Notes under the pieces: model-generated
What the model saw: the letters and a program-made list of their open reading frames with translations, nothing else
Told to the model about the DNA's origin: nothing
Databases searched by the model: none
Part shown: in pieces, positions 5,269 through 14,122 of the stretch
How the letters are laid out: each line of letters starts with the position of its first letter
Position numbering within the stretch: position 1 is the first letter of the stretch
Translations under genes and position numbers: made by a program
Assembly: GCA_002369175.1 (NCBI GenBank)
Contig: DFES01000118.1
Span: forward strand, 7,841-30,619
DNA: 22,779 bases
Origin: Selenomonadaceae bacterium UBA3796
GTDB lineage: Bacteria; Bacillota; Negativicutes; Selenomonadales; Selenomonadaceae
Direction of reading: 5' to 3'

Positions 5269-8200
5269 CAGTACCACCTCACAAAAGAAAGTGATTGCTT
5301 GTTTACGATGGTTTCTGTTTGTGTGACAGTGTTGGATTTCAGGAAATACAAGTTTCCGTTGTAGGATATTTTATCGTCGAACCCTATGACGTGCTCAAGA
5401 CCATATACATCGAGCGTAACGGTCTCTTCTGTCCTACGGTTCAGCCATATCAGCTGTTGCGTGAGATATGACAAATTATCATCCCCATAGACCGGGAACG
5501 ACGTATCAATCAATGACAATCCATATACGGTTTTCTTTCCGGTTTCAACTTCTTCACTGCAATGAGAAACTCTATACAATTTAAAATAATTTCCCTGCCC
5601 ATCATGAACCGTAACAAATCCGCGATTTCCTGAGTTGTTTTGGCTTTGAACAAACGGCGAGGGCCGATCATCAAATCTGTTTTGAGAAACCCCTTCCCCA
5701 AGAATATCCCCATCGGCGTCTTTGGCAACGGTATACGACTGGGTTGGGGAAACACGTCTATGAGTTTTCACTATTGTATCAGCATGTTCCCATGTTCCAG
5801 TCAACGCATCTTTCTCATATTTTTCGGTTATTTCCTGTTGAAGCACCTTTCCACCCGTTCGTTCATCAACGCCATACATGTAGGTTGTTATAGTTCTGGC
5901 GGTCTCGCTTTCTTCCGTCGTTTGTTCCACAAGTCCCTCGTCGCTGTACGATGTGCCAGTGGATTCGTCTTCAGGAGTGTACGGCTCCAGTTCTTCTTCG
6001 TCCCAGGTATGTGATCCTGTCATGACCGTGGTTTTGCTCCATACATCCGAGCCCCACGTTGTGCGAATAATTTTTTTTGTGATGGATGGGACTGTAATAT
6101 TGCATCCGTCCAAACTAACGGTATTGGATTCATAACCGCGCTGGATAGCATACATCGTATTGTCGCGAATGTAGCAGTTGATTTCTAGATGCGGCAGGCG
6201 CGAAGTCCATCCGATAAGCTCTGAAATCAATGAGGCGTAAGTTTTTCCTCCGTTTTCGGTTGTCTTGTTCGTGGAATACCAGTCTCGGCCGCGATATATA
6301 AGGGTTTTACCCAGGTTTTCGGATATCGCTGACAAATGGCCCTGTATCGTCGTTGATGGCTGTGCGCGAATATCATCATCCGGATTGTTGTTCCGAGCAC
6401 TCTGGAGCTGATTGAGATAGTCCTGAGCCCATTCGTATTTATTGGGTGGAACGTAATATGCTATTTGGCTGTACAGGAGTTCATCAATATCCGAGCAACA
6501 TTCTGCAGATTCAAGCGCGCCTTGTGTCGTGGTTTCCTCAATTCTAAGCGAAAAATTATAGTCAAAATAGGTTCCCTGAATCAATTCCATGATTTCGCAG
6601 TTTCCGGTATGCACAAACGCGACTCTATCCGTTATCTGCTGCTCTAAAATTTGAATGTTAATTGATTGCAAATAGCCAGGCTCTTCTCTCAGACCATTTG
6701 ATTGCGTCACATTTAATGGCGTTACATTTGATGCAAAGATTGAAGTTATTCTTCCAAGCGGTATCGGGTCATGGGTGCTTGCGTTGATTACCAGATGATA
6801 CGGAAGTTTCCGGATAGCGTCCACATCAAACTGATAAGTTGATGAAATGTCTCTTTCCGTGTCGGTCAAAAAATCCGTTTCAATAGCGACAATTACCTCT
6901 AAATCCGGCTGTATTGACTTGCTTATTGTGTCATACAAGCATGTATCAAAATTGACAGTCACATCCGCTTGCGTGCATCTCTGCACATCGCAGATAAGAT
7001 CACACTGTCGCTGTAAAATACGTTGCGCATCCGCAAGCAATTCTTCTGTAATGTTAATGATACGCTCTGTAGCGAAAGTGAATGCCTGTCCTACGGCATT
7101 AGAAATAATTCTATCGGTATCTATAAACACAGAAACGTTTATTGTTGTCAATCGCTCTGCATCTACAGGCACGGCAATATCTTTTTCTACGTTTCGAACT
7201 AAGTCAAACTCAATAAGATGTGCCGCCGTATCAAGCAGACCGATTTCATGGCTTGATATAATGACGTTTGAGAATAATGTTCCGCTGCCGTCAGACTGTA
7301 GCAAGATTTTTGCAAGGGTATTCCCACTATTTACATTCCCAACAAATTTTCCTGTATATATAGGCCTATCATTTTCGTCTATCGTCCAGGCTTCAATGAT
7401 TCCGTCAGAAGAACCTTTTACCATGTGCAAGAGCCATGGCTGCCTCTGATTGTGCCTACATATTCCATAGATTTGTCTGACAATGTTGTCGTAGGAGAAA
7501 TAAACCAAATAAGATCCGGAAACACCGCTGTAGAAATATGAGGATATGCCACATTCTCTTCCAGCTGATTCTCCGTTGTTGAATGCTCTCCAACGAGTCG
7601 AACCATCGAAGAAAACATCAAACTTCATCCATATTTCATCCGTGTCCGGTATATCGAAACATTTGTTGTGAGAAGTCTGGTAAAAAGCCGTTTGGAATAT
7701 GCTCTTTGTACTGTCAACCGGAACTGTATAGCCTGTTACCAGAAGCCCGTTCGCGGTGCCCTCGTTTATATATCTCCAAAAAGATGATGGAGTAGCAACC
7801 ACCCTGCTGGTATCCAGAGTAAAACTTACATTTTCGTACTGATTGAGAACAAGATTTGGACCCGATAATGCGCTTCTGTCATAAATCCGAAACTCATCTA
7901 TCGTTCCTGTCAGATAATATGGACTAGAGTCTGTAGATTTGTGGCATCCAACATGCACCGTAAATTTTTGTCGTGTGAATTTGCTGACACCCGTGACTTG
8001 TGCCTTCTGTGTGCCGTCGATATAAAATGTCATAGTCTGGGCATCGTACCGATAAACTACGGCGAAGTGCATCGTCTTTCCAGACGGATTCACATTTGAA
8101 TCCTTTGCGATCAAGTTGCCACCAATGCCGCCAGAGCCTATAGAAACAAGTCTCCATTGTCCTGAACCAGAATAAGGATGGCGAAGCTGCACAAGAGTAT

Positions 8201-8483
8201 TTCCAGATGAATCTTCGATATTGAATACCCTGGCACCACCAACGCAAGAAGAATCTGTATACACCCATCCATCGATTGTAAAGTCCTGCCCGCCGAGATA
8301 GCAAGTCGTTTTGATTGCAGAACTACCATCCAGCTGCAGAGCGTTTCCATGAACCGAATGCGAATTTGAAATAGTTGGAGTGCCGCTTTCTACTGTCCAT
8401 GTAGTCCAATCCAGGATATTTTTTGTGGCAGACGTATCGAATGGGAGCCATGCGATACAGTTATTGAGATCTACACAGCCCAT
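5268..8483 (-). CDS. Large tail protein: N-terminal LamG-like domain plus hub-like region
   Basis: 1071 residues. About residues 5 to 215 form a LamG/concanavalin-type beta-sandwich (HGNALQLDGSSA, FTIDGWVY, MTFYIDGTQKAQV, GTIDEFRIYDRAL-like ending), a fold that usually binds carbohydrate. A second beta-rich part follows to about 430. Then come degenerate DTxR-type repeats (VDAERL, IDTDRI, FATERI, TDTERD). The C-terminal half (from about 560) resembles baseplate-hub or tail-associated proteins (SELIGWTSRLPHLEINCYIRD, LDGCNI), with an acidic Thr/Glu-rich stretch near 810 to 850. AAGGAGGA stands 6 nt before the ATG. It probably sits at the tail tip and contacts host surface sugars. Exact hub assignment is uncertain. 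Confidence 0.75.
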   Translation of the reverse strand: MGCVDLNNCIAWLPFDTSATKNILDWTTWTVESGTPTISNSHSVHGNALQLDGSSAIKTTCYLGGQDFTIDGWVYTDSSCVGGARVFNIEDSSGNTLVQLRHPYSGSGQWRLVSIGSGGIGGNLIAKDSNVNPSGKTMHFAVVYRYDAQTMTFYIDGTQKAQVTGVSKFTRQKFTVHVGCHKSTDSSPYYLTGTIDEFRIYDRSALSGPNLVLNQYENVSFTLDTSRVVATPSSFWRYINEGTANGLLVTGYTVPVDSTKSIFQTAFYQTSHNKCFDIPDTDEIWMKFDVFFDGSTRWRAFNNGESAGRECGISSYFYSGVSGSYLVYFSYDNIVRQIYGICRHNQRQPWLLHMVKGSSDGIIEAWTIDENDRPIYTGKFVGNVNSGNTLAKILLQSDGSGTLFSNVIISSHEIGLLDTAAHLIEFDLVRNVEKDIAVPVDAERLTTINVSVFIDTDRIISNAVGQAFTFATERIINITEELLADAQRILQRQCDLICDVQRCTQADVTVNFDTCLYDTISKSIQPDLEVIVAIETDFLTDTERDISSTYQFDVDAIRKLPYHLVINASTHDPIPLGRITSIFASNVTPLNVTQSNGLREEPGYLQSINIQILEQQITDRVAFVHTGNCEIMELIQGTYFDYNFSLRIEETTTQGALESAECCSDIDELLYSQIAYYVPPNKYEWAQDYLNQLQSARNNNPDDDIRAQPSTTIQGHLSAISENLGKTLIYRGRDWYSTNKTTENGGKTYASLISELIGWTSRLPHLEINCYIRDNTMYAIQRGYESNTVSLDGCNITVPSITKKIIRTTWGSDVWSKTTVMTGSHTWDEEELEPYTPEDESTGTSYSDEGLVEQTTEESETARTITTYMYGVDERTGGKVLQQEITEKYEKDALTGTWEHADTIVKTHRRVSPTQSYTVAKDADGDILGEGVSQNRFDDRPSPFVQSQNNSGNRGFVTVHDGQGNYFKLYRVSHCSEEVETGKKTVYGLSLIDTSFPVYGDDNLSYLTQQLIWLNRRTEETVTLDVYGLEHVIGFDDKISYNGNLYFLKSNTVTQTETIVNKQSLSFVRWY

Positions 8484-8496
8484 ACAAAAATCCTCC

Positions 8497-8892
8497 TTAT
8501 ACCGCCGTGATGGTAGCCGTCACCTGCAAGCTTACGCTCCTGTCCGTCGACGGCGTTTCCACGCTCGAACTGCTTGCCTGTGCCCAAAAGATTGTGTTTG
8601 TAGTACCAATTGCAGTAGAGATAGTGATGGAATCCGCATACGTTCCATTCTCTGTAGTACAAAGCTTCCAACGGTCATCGCTGTCTCCAGAATCGGTGAT
8701 TGTCGTATCACCGACTGTCTTATAGCCAGATTCGCAGCGAATCGCAAGCTTGACTTTCTTGGACTCGTTTGTCGAGGCATTGAGCGTCACCGAAATAGGC
8801 TCTGTATAAGTTCCTCCAGTGCTTACGCATGTGCCGTCCTGCAGGCCAACTGTAGGATTATTCTTGTAGACATTGATGTAAGCGTTTGACAT
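8497..8892 (-). CDS. Small beta-sandwich tail protein, 131 aa
   Basis: Begins MSNAYINVYKNNPTVGLQDG and continues as alternating Thr/Ser-rich strands ending DRSVSLQVTATITAV, which looks like one Ig-like or similar beta-sandwich domain. I chose the ATG at 8892 because GGAGGG lies 7 nt upstream; a start at 8907 would skip that site. It lies between a small tail protein and the LamG-containing tail protein, so it may be a tail-tip or surface-decoration component. No specific family recognised. Confidence 0.65.
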   Translation of the reverse strand: MSNAYINVYKNNPTVGLQDGTCVSTGGTYTEPISVTLNASTNESKKVKLAIRCESGYKTVGDTTITDSGDSDDRWKLCTTENGTYADSITISTAIGTTNTIFWAQASSSSVETPSTDRSVSLQVTATITAV

Positions 8893-8894
8893 GT

Positions 8895-9230
8895 TCAGAC
8901 CCTCCAAACTTCGAAATTGAGAAGAATATAATTCTTGAAATTTTGGTCCCGCTTATAGCTTTTCACGACAATCCGGCAGTTTTCCCACACAATTCCCGCA
9001 TCATCGGTAAAACTTACAAGCGTTCGGTTTTCCCACAAAGCCGCGATTTCATCCACCTTGCCTTCGTGGAACAATGCGGATACTTCTATTGTGTCGCCGG
9101 ACGAAATATGCCCATAGTCCTGCACGCAGTTCCCATTGATGATTGGTATTTTTTCCACCCGGTCATCAACGGATACTTGGATACTCTCCGGCGACCGATA
9201 AGATTCGATGTCATTTATCAGTATCTTCAT
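8895..9230 (-). CDS. Small tail protein after tape measure (distal-tail position), 111 aa
   Basis: Mixed alpha/beta protein (MKILINDIESYRSPESIQV...FEVWRV) with predominantly beta pattern. Position directly downstream of the tape measure gene is where distal-tail (Dit-like) or tail-tip adaptor proteins lie, though at 111 residues it is shorter than classical Dit proteins. The start at 9230 follows the tape-measure TGA by one base; ATGs at 9248 and 9242 inside the tape-measure end are alternatives. The family is not recognised with certainty. Confidence 0.65.
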   Translation of the reverse strand: MKILINDIESYRSPESIQVSVDDRVEKIPIINGNCVQDYGHISSGDTIEVSALFHEGKVDEIAALWENRTLVSFTDDAGIVWENCRIVVKSYKRDQNFKNYILLNFEVWRV

Positions 9231-9231
9231 G

Positions 9232-12201
9232 TCATCCACCATACCCATAGTTTACATTCGCAAGCGCATTTCTTGCGGCCTGGGAAACGCCAGCCGCCAC
9301 TTTCGATGTAATGTCATCCGTGAGGGTTTTCTTCATCTTGTCATCGAACACATAGGCCCCGCCAAGGTCGACATTTATAGAGGGGCTTACATTCACCTGT
9401 ACCGGGGTTGCTTGCTGATTGATTGCGTCCAGAATGTGCTCCAGATTGGCATTGACGGATGCTATTCCGTCACCGCTGATTTGTCCCAGAAGCGATGAAA
9501 TCTGAGCATTGGACTCTGTTATTGCGCTCGATACTTCGCCCATGTTCACCCCGCCACCACCGGAAACACCGCCCTGCAAGAGGGACAGCCCCCAACTGTC
9601 TGCACCTTTCATAGCGCGCTGGAACCCAAGCACCTCCTCCATGGAGGTGCTTTCCCATGGCTTCACGCCAGCGTCCTTCATCATTGCCTCACGCATCGCC
9701 TTTATTGCGTTCTGCTGGCGCTGTTCCTGAGACAGCTTGTAGTCGTACATGTACACGCCATTGCCGCCGACACGGCCTGCCATGGCGTCTCGGTAAATCT
9801 CGAGGTATTTTTTCTGCGATGTGAACATGCTTTTCACGCTGTCGTTCACGGCGTTCCTCTTCTGCTGTTCTGCTGCCTGTGTCGCCCGGACCTCATCGAG
9901 GCCCTTCTGAATCCACGCTTTCTTTTCCCGCTCAATCTGGTTCAGCCTCTGGGTAAGGGAATCGGCATATACGCTGTCGAGGTACTGCGCGACCTCCCGC
10001 TCTTGAGCTTCGAGGATTTTCCCTTTTTTGAGCTGCGCTTCCAGCGCAACCTTCTCAGGGTCAGCACCCTTCTCCAAGGAGGCCTTTGCCGCCATATCCA
10101 CGCCATGGAGGCTGTTCTGGAGGTCGCTATGGGTAAGGCTGTAGATGCTCTTTTCCAGCTCCTCGTTGGCCGCCTTGGCCTCCTTGGCGGCATCCTTCAT
10201 TGCCTTGGCCAGATCCTTTTCCTGCTGAATGCCGGAGGAATATGCATTTTTCTGGGACTCTGTGATCTGTTTGTTGAATTCCTCGAAAGCCTTTTTCTCC
10301 TGCGCCTTTAAGGCTATCCTCTGCTTTGCGGCAGCAAGTTCCTTCTCAGGTGTCAGAAGCGCTCCTACCTTTCCATAAATGGATTCGCCTACATTGGCAC
10401 CCAAAGCCGCACCGCCTACAGCCCCCGCAGGCCCAAAAGCAGAGCCGCCCACCATGCCGCCAATGATTGCGCCAGCGGTCTTTCCCTTGGATAGGTAGCC
10501 TTCCATGCCGTTTGCTTTCAGCAGTTCAATATCCTTTGCCGTCCCGGATATGTCCGAAAGCTCCTTCTTCAAATCCCCTATTACAGATATGAGGCTCACA
10601 ATAGCAGAAGACAGCCCGCCTATTGCGGTTCCTGCAGCACTGCCAAATTCCTTGATACTGTCTTTGTTCTCAGAAATAAGCTTGGCGAATTCTGCAAAGC
10701 CCTGGGTTATCTCCGGCATCAAATCCTTGGCAACGGGCATAAGAGCCTGTCCTATTGCTCCCGTCAATTGACCCGCCTGCATCTGCATAGCCTGCCACTC
10801 AATGTAAAGCTCATGTGCTTCCTTGGGATTGAGCAGGCCTGTGGTCTTCACACGGCTGACAATCTCCAGATTCGTTGCATAGTCCTGTAAAAGCGGCACC
10901 AGAGCCGCGCCCCGCGCTCCAAGGACGTTTGTGACAAATTCCGCTTCACGCCCAGACTTCACCGCCTTGCCATAAGCCACGGCAAGCTGTTCCAATTGCT
11001 TTTCGTAGGACAAAAGATTTCCGCCACTATCCGTAAGAGAAAAGCCAAACTCCCTCATGGCCTGAGCCATGGCATTATCACCTTTCTCTGCCGCCAAAGC
11101 CTGCTTATCCAGACGGGCAAAGAGAGGAATGACAGAATCAATGTCCACCCCAGATAGTTTGAACACCTTGGACAGCTTGGACGCTTCCGCTGTTGTGGTA
11201 TGAAGACGTGAAGACAGCTTATAAAGGTCATTGCCCGCCTTCATGGCGTTGTCTGTGATTGAAAACAGGCCGTAGCCGCCCGCAACCGTTGCGGTGACGC
11301 CAGCAATCTTGGCATTGACCGCCGAAATGGAGGATGTGAGCTCCTTCACGGCGCCTTGCGCCCTGCTTGCACCTGCGGAAATCTTGCCGAATGCGTTCGT
11401 GGATGTCGTGCTGGTCTTGGCAAGCTCTGCATTCACAGCAGCTATCCTCGACCTTAATGTCGAAATCGCCTGCTGTTGGCGCATGATATCGCCCGATGCA
11501 TTTATTGTTGCTACATCCTGCGTACCGTTTTTCTGCACGGACATATTATATGCAGCTTTTAATTGTTGCAGTTTTTTGTTCTGCAAATCCAGTTCATCAT
11601 TCAGTGCCTTTTCCCGCGCTTTCAGCGCATCGACCGATTTCCCTGCCGCTTCCAAGCTGGAAACATCGATATCTGCACGAAGGCGGATATTCTGTATTTT
11701 GGCATTGATGCTACGAATTTCTGCTTGAATCTTCGTTTCTGCCGCACGAACCTTTTCCGTATCAGCTTCAAGTTTTATGCGAAGTTTTTTCTCTTCAATT
11801 GCACGAAGTTCATTCTTTAATTTTTCAATATCTCTTTCCTGATACAGCCGCTTGGTATCCACGCCACGGGTAAGCGCATCGTTTTTGCCAAACTCTTTTG
11901 CATTCGCCTCATAAGCACGGTTCAAAAGTTCCAGCTTCTTCTGCTGTACGGCCAATTCATCATTCAGTGCCTTTTCCCGTGCCTTCAGCGCATCGACCGA
12001 TTTCCCTGCCGCCTCCAGACGTGAAACATCAATATCCGCTTTCAGCTGTATCTGCTTTGCTTCGCTGTTGAGCCTGGACATGGCTTGCCGAACAGTCTGC
12101 CCCGCCGTCTGGAAGCCCATCTCCAGATCAGCGACATTCAAGCCAAGGGATAGATACAGCGAATCTATCTCCTTTCCCATCGCATCCGCTTTTTTTGCCA
12201 T
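9232..12201 (-). CDS. Tail tape measure protein
   Basis: 989 residues. It sets tail length and is ejected during DNA entry. The N-terminal ~270 residues are coiled coil with an internal duplication (residues about 55-98 and 176-219 share DVS.LEAAGKSVDALKAREK). The tape-measure core includes ITDNAMKAGNDLYKLSSRLHTT and LGARGAALVPLL. Hydrophobic segments occur around 530 to 560 and in the glycine-rich AGAIIGGMVGGSAFGPAGAV stretch, and a second coiled-coil region follows. At the usual 1.5 angstrom per residue this predicts a tail near 150 nm. GAGGTGAGG precedes the ATG. It follows the frameshifted chaperone pair, the standard order in long-tailed phages. Confidence 0.95.
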   Translation of the reverse strand: MAKKADAMGKEIDSLYLSLGLNVADLEMGFQTAGQTVRQAMSRLNSEAKQIQLKADIDVSRLEAAGKSVDALKAREKALNDELAVQQKKLELLNRAYEANAKEFGKNDALTRGVDTKRLYQERDIEKLKNELRAIEEKKLRIKLEADTEKVRAAETKIQAEIRSINAKIQNIRLRADIDVSSLEAAGKSVDALKAREKALNDELDLQNKKLQQLKAAYNMSVQKNGTQDVATINASGDIMRQQQAISTLRSRIAAVNAELAKTSTTSTNAFGKISAGASRAQGAVKELTSSISAVNAKIAGVTATVAGGYGLFSITDNAMKAGNDLYKLSSRLHTTTAEASKLSKVFKLSGVDIDSVIPLFARLDKQALAAEKGDNAMAQAMREFGFSLTDSGGNLLSYEKQLEQLAVAYGKAVKSGREAEFVTNVLGARGAALVPLLQDYATNLEIVSRVKTTGLLNPKEAHELYIEWQAMQMQAGQLTGAIGQALMPVAKDLMPEITQGFAEFAKLISENKDSIKEFGSAAGTAIGGLSSAIVSLISVIGDLKKELSDISGTAKDIELLKANGMEGYLSKGKTAGAIIGGMVGGSAFGPAGAVGGAALGANVGESIYGKVGALLTPEKELAAAKQRIALKAQEKKAFEEFNKQITESQKNAYSSGIQQEKDLAKAMKDAAKEAKAANEELEKSIYSLTHSDLQNSLHGVDMAAKASLEKGADPEKVALEAQLKKGKILEAQEREVAQYLDSVYADSLTQRLNQIEREKKAWIQKGLDEVRATQAAEQQKRNAVNDSVKSMFTSQKKYLEIYRDAMAGRVGGNGVYMYDYKLSQEQRQQNAIKAMREAMMKDAGVKPWESTSMEEVLGFQRAMKGADSWGLSLLQGGVSGGGGVNMGEVSSAITESNAQISSLLGQISGDGIASVNANLEHILDAINQQATPVQVNVSPSINVDLGGAYVFDDKMKKTLTDDITSKVAAGVSQAARNALANVNYGYGG

Positions 12202-12210
12202 TTCCTCACC

Positions 12211-12680
12211 TCACAGAACATCGTCAATGAAAGCCTCATCCTTTCTAGCCTCTATCCGCTCAAGAACACACAGCTGATCCAGCAGGAAGCCCATATCGGT
12301 TTCATCTATCTCCCGCACCGTCCAGCCGTATGCCTCCTGATACTTGGCATAGAGCCGAAGCATCTGCTCATACGGAGAAAGGGCGATTACCCTTCCTCCG
12401 CTTCGGCGTTTGGGAGCTTCTTCAGCTTCTCGTTGGCTACGCCTATAACATAGCCTGCCGCCTCCATATACATGGGCAGCACGTCGGCAGGGTCGATATC
12501 ATCAGCAGACTCCAGGCCGAACATCTCCGCAATCATATTGGCATGTTCCACCATGAGCTTGGAGATCGGCCAGCCGGATTTATCCTGCTCGTCATATTCC
12601 GCAACCCGCCGCCACATCTTCATATTCGGCCTTGGCAGGGTTGCTTCTCTTCCGTCAATCAATGTCAGTTTAAGTTCCAT
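12211..12680 (-). CDS. Tail assembly chaperone, -1 frameshift product (gpGT-like)
   Basis: Slipping by -1 at CCCAAAC (12408-12414) after N91 changes the frame into an open one that adds 65 residues (RRSGGRVIALSPYEQ...IDDVL) and stops with TGA at 12211-12213, giving 156 residues. The extension, with YAKYQEAYGWTVREIDETD and LLDQLCVLERIEA, is not preceded by a start codon with a ribosome binding site of its own. Its stop lies 9 nt before the tape-measure ATG. In lambda the extension recruits the major tail protein and the short form binds the tape measure. The frameshift is read from sequence; its frequency is unknown. Confidence 0.82.
12387..12680 (-). CDS. Tail assembly chaperone, short form (gpG-like)
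   Basis: A 97-residue protein that would coat the tape measure during tail assembly. It starts MELKLTLIDGREATLPRPN, a usual opening for these chaperones, and ends in an acidic tail (AEAEEG). Near its 3' end the minus strand reads C CCA AAC in the zero frame, a consensus -1 slippery heptamer (12408-12414), so a fraction of ribosomes makes the longer product. It lies between the major tail protein and the tape measure, as in lambda (G/GT), HK97 and many others. Confidence 0.88.
   Translation of the reverse strand: MELKLTLIDGREATLPRPNMKMWRRVAEYDEQDKSGWPISKLMVEHANMIAEMFGLESADDIDPADVLPMYMEAAGYVIGVANEKLKKLPNAEAEEG
12408..12414 (-). promoter_or_regulatory. -1 ribosomal frameshift slippery site CCCAAAC
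   Basis: Heptamer of the X XXY YYZ form in the chaperone reading frame. After slipping, tRNAs re-pair on CCC and AAA. I did not identify a convincing downstream pseudoknot by eye. Confidence 0.8.
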
Positions 12681-12696
12681 AGCACTGTTTCCTTTC

Positions 12697-12725
12697 CAAA
12701 AAAAGGGCTGGAATCAACCAGCCCT
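12697..12725 (-). terminator. Terminator after major tail protein gene
   Basis: An 8-bp perfect stem AGGGCTGG/CCAGCCCT (12718-12725 and 12704-12711) with a 6-nt loop is followed, reading leftward, by seven T residues. It lies between the major tail protein stop (12737) and the chaperone ATG (12680). Partial termination here would keep the abundant tail-tube protein high and the chaperones and tape measure low. Confidence 0.85.
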
Positions 12726-12736
12726 CATGAATCCTA

Positions 12737-13294
12737 TTACGACGGCTCCATAGCGGAATACCACCCGGAAATCAGCGTGGCACTCCCGCTGTTGTCGCTG
12801 TCCACAATACGCTTCCAGGCGCCGTCATACGTACGTGCGACGAAGCGGCCCTCAAGTTTCGGAGTCGCAAACTGAACGCTGTCGCCTTTCGTCTGCATCG
12901 TCTCCTGCGTCGGGGAGAAGCGGCCTTTCAAGAGCTTTACATAGCGCGTCGAACCGTTATGCTTCTTCGCTTCAAAAGCAAGCCCGACATAAGGCGCGGT
13001 ATCGCTGGCCTTGGCTTCCAGCTGCTTTGTGGTGGAATTGACCGTGTGCCCCAAAAGCGCTGCCTGATCCTCCAGAGACATATCTGCGGTCTCAATCGAA
13101 ACCGTAATCTCGGACATGCTGGAATCCGTCGCAAAAGGCGCATCGTCGCCATACAGCGTGTTAAACTGCACGCTCGGATTGATATCGACCTGGATTGCGC
13201 CAGCAATCTTCGTCATCGTGCCGTAGGTTGCGCCCGAAGAGGTATCCGTAGACAACGGCGCATAATACAAGTTTTTCAGTCCTACTGTTGCCAC
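12737..13294 (-). CDS. Major tail (tube) protein
   Basis: 185 residues, of the phi13-type major tail family by appearance: MATVGLKNLYYAPL, then DINPSVQFNTLYGDD, SEITVSIETADMSLEDQAALLG and YVGLAFEAKK, ending after EGRFVARTYDG. It forms the hexameric rings of the tail tube. The start is GTG at 13294, overlapping the end of the upstream gene (TAG at 13282-13284), with AGGAG about 10 nt before it. The strong terminator after it fits its need for high expression. Confidence 0.92.
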   Translation of the reverse strand: MATVGLKNLYYAPLSTDTSSGATYGTMTKIAGAIQVDINPSVQFNTLYGDDAPFATDSSMSEITVSIETADMSLEDQAALLGHTVNSTTKQLEAKASDTAPYVGLAFEAKKHNGSTRYVKLLKGRFSPTQETMQTKGDSVQFATPKLEGRFVARTYDGAWKRIVDSDNSGSATLISGWYSAMEPS

Positions 13295-13668
13295 TGTGCA
13301 CTCACTCCTATTCTGTAATCTGCAATCAAAATTCTTTGTCCATCCTCCACATAGGGCATGGCCTGCACACGCGAAAAGCCCAGCCCTTCCATGATGCGGT
13401 GAATGTGCCTGTAAATCGCTCCATACTGCCCGTCCTTGGTGATGACATGGAGCCTGATGGTTATCCTATGGGTTAGCTCAATATCGTCTCCCACAAGGGC
13501 GGGAACGTCCGATATGGGCGAATAAACGATGATGGGATAGCGGTCTATGGAGCCGCCCGGCGCCTGCAGGTGATGGATGGAGTCTGCCCCATCCGGCAGC
13601 AGAGCCACCAGCGACGAATCCCCGGACAATGCACTATAGACTTGCGCCTCAAGTTCCATCGTCTCCAA
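13282..13668 (-). CDS. Tail completion/terminator protein (DUF3168-like)
   Basis: 128 residues if the TTG at 13668 is used; the internal ATG at 13659 has a poorly spaced GGAG. LEAQVYSALSGDSSLVALLPDGADSI at the N-terminus, followed by RYPIIVYSPI and ELTHRITIRLHVITKDG, fits the DUF3168/gpU-like proteins that cap the head-proximal end of the tail. It sits in the canonical order between the gp10-like protein and the major tail protein. Confidence 0.8.
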   Translation of the reverse strand: METMELEAQVYSALSGDSSLVALLPDGADSIHHLQAPGGSIDRYPIIVYSPISDVPALVGDDIELTHRITIRLHVITKDGQYGAIYRHIHRIMEGLGFSRVQAMPYVEDGQRILIADYRIGVSAQWQQ

Positions 13669-13669
13669 G

Positions 13670-14122
13670 CTACCGCCCCCTTCTTATGGCCTGCTTAATC
13701 GCTGTTTCGATGTTGGTTTTGATCATGTCCCTCTTCGCTTCCAAAGCCGGATAGAGGAATGGACGATTCACCCTGGGAGAGAACTCGACAATCTGGCCGT
13801 ACAGGAATCCATCATCAGATTTTGCGTCGGCACTTATCTTGTAGACCGTCCCCGCTTTGTTCGGTTCGGCCTTGATGGAATCCCGCAGAGCTCCCGGCTT
13901 GACATTTGCCGCCATATAGGTCCTGCCGTTATGCTGGTGCCCTTTATAGACGGGACACCTGCTTTTTGCATCCGCCACGATTTCCTCAGCACCTTGTTTC
14001 AGGGCCGCCTTTGCCGCCTCCAGGACATGCTGCCCAAGCTCCTTGAGCACTTCATCCGTCTTGCCGGAGCGTATATCTCCACGGGTGAAGCTCCTATCCT
14101 TGTAATGGTTATGGTATCCCAT
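13670..14122 (-). CDS. HK97 gp10-like head-tail/tail-completion protein
   Basis: 150 residues. The ATG at 14122 is chosen because AGGAGGTGG precedes it closely; an upstream in-frame start at 14179 lies inside the previous gene and would add an unlikely hydrophobic leader. Features include VLEAAKAALKQGAEEIVADAKSRCPV, the helical start that is common in gp10-like proteins, then DGFLYGQIVEFSP, RPFLYPALEAKRDMI and a basic C-terminus. It connects the completed head to the tail. It overlaps the upstream gene by 14 nt. Confidence 0.85.
   Translation of the reverse strand: MGYHNHYKDRSFTRGDIRSGKTDEVLKELGQHVLEAAKAALKQGAEEIVADAKSRCPVYKGHQHNGRTYMAANVKPGALRDSIKAEPNKAGTVYKISADAKSDDGFLYGQIVEFSPRVNRPFLYPALEAKRDMIKTNIETAIKQAIRRGR

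Noticed and set aside
6847..7449. 200-codon plus-strand ORF, Ser/Thr-rich
   Set aside because: Antisense of the 1071-residue tail protein; low-complexity composition follows from the sense codons.
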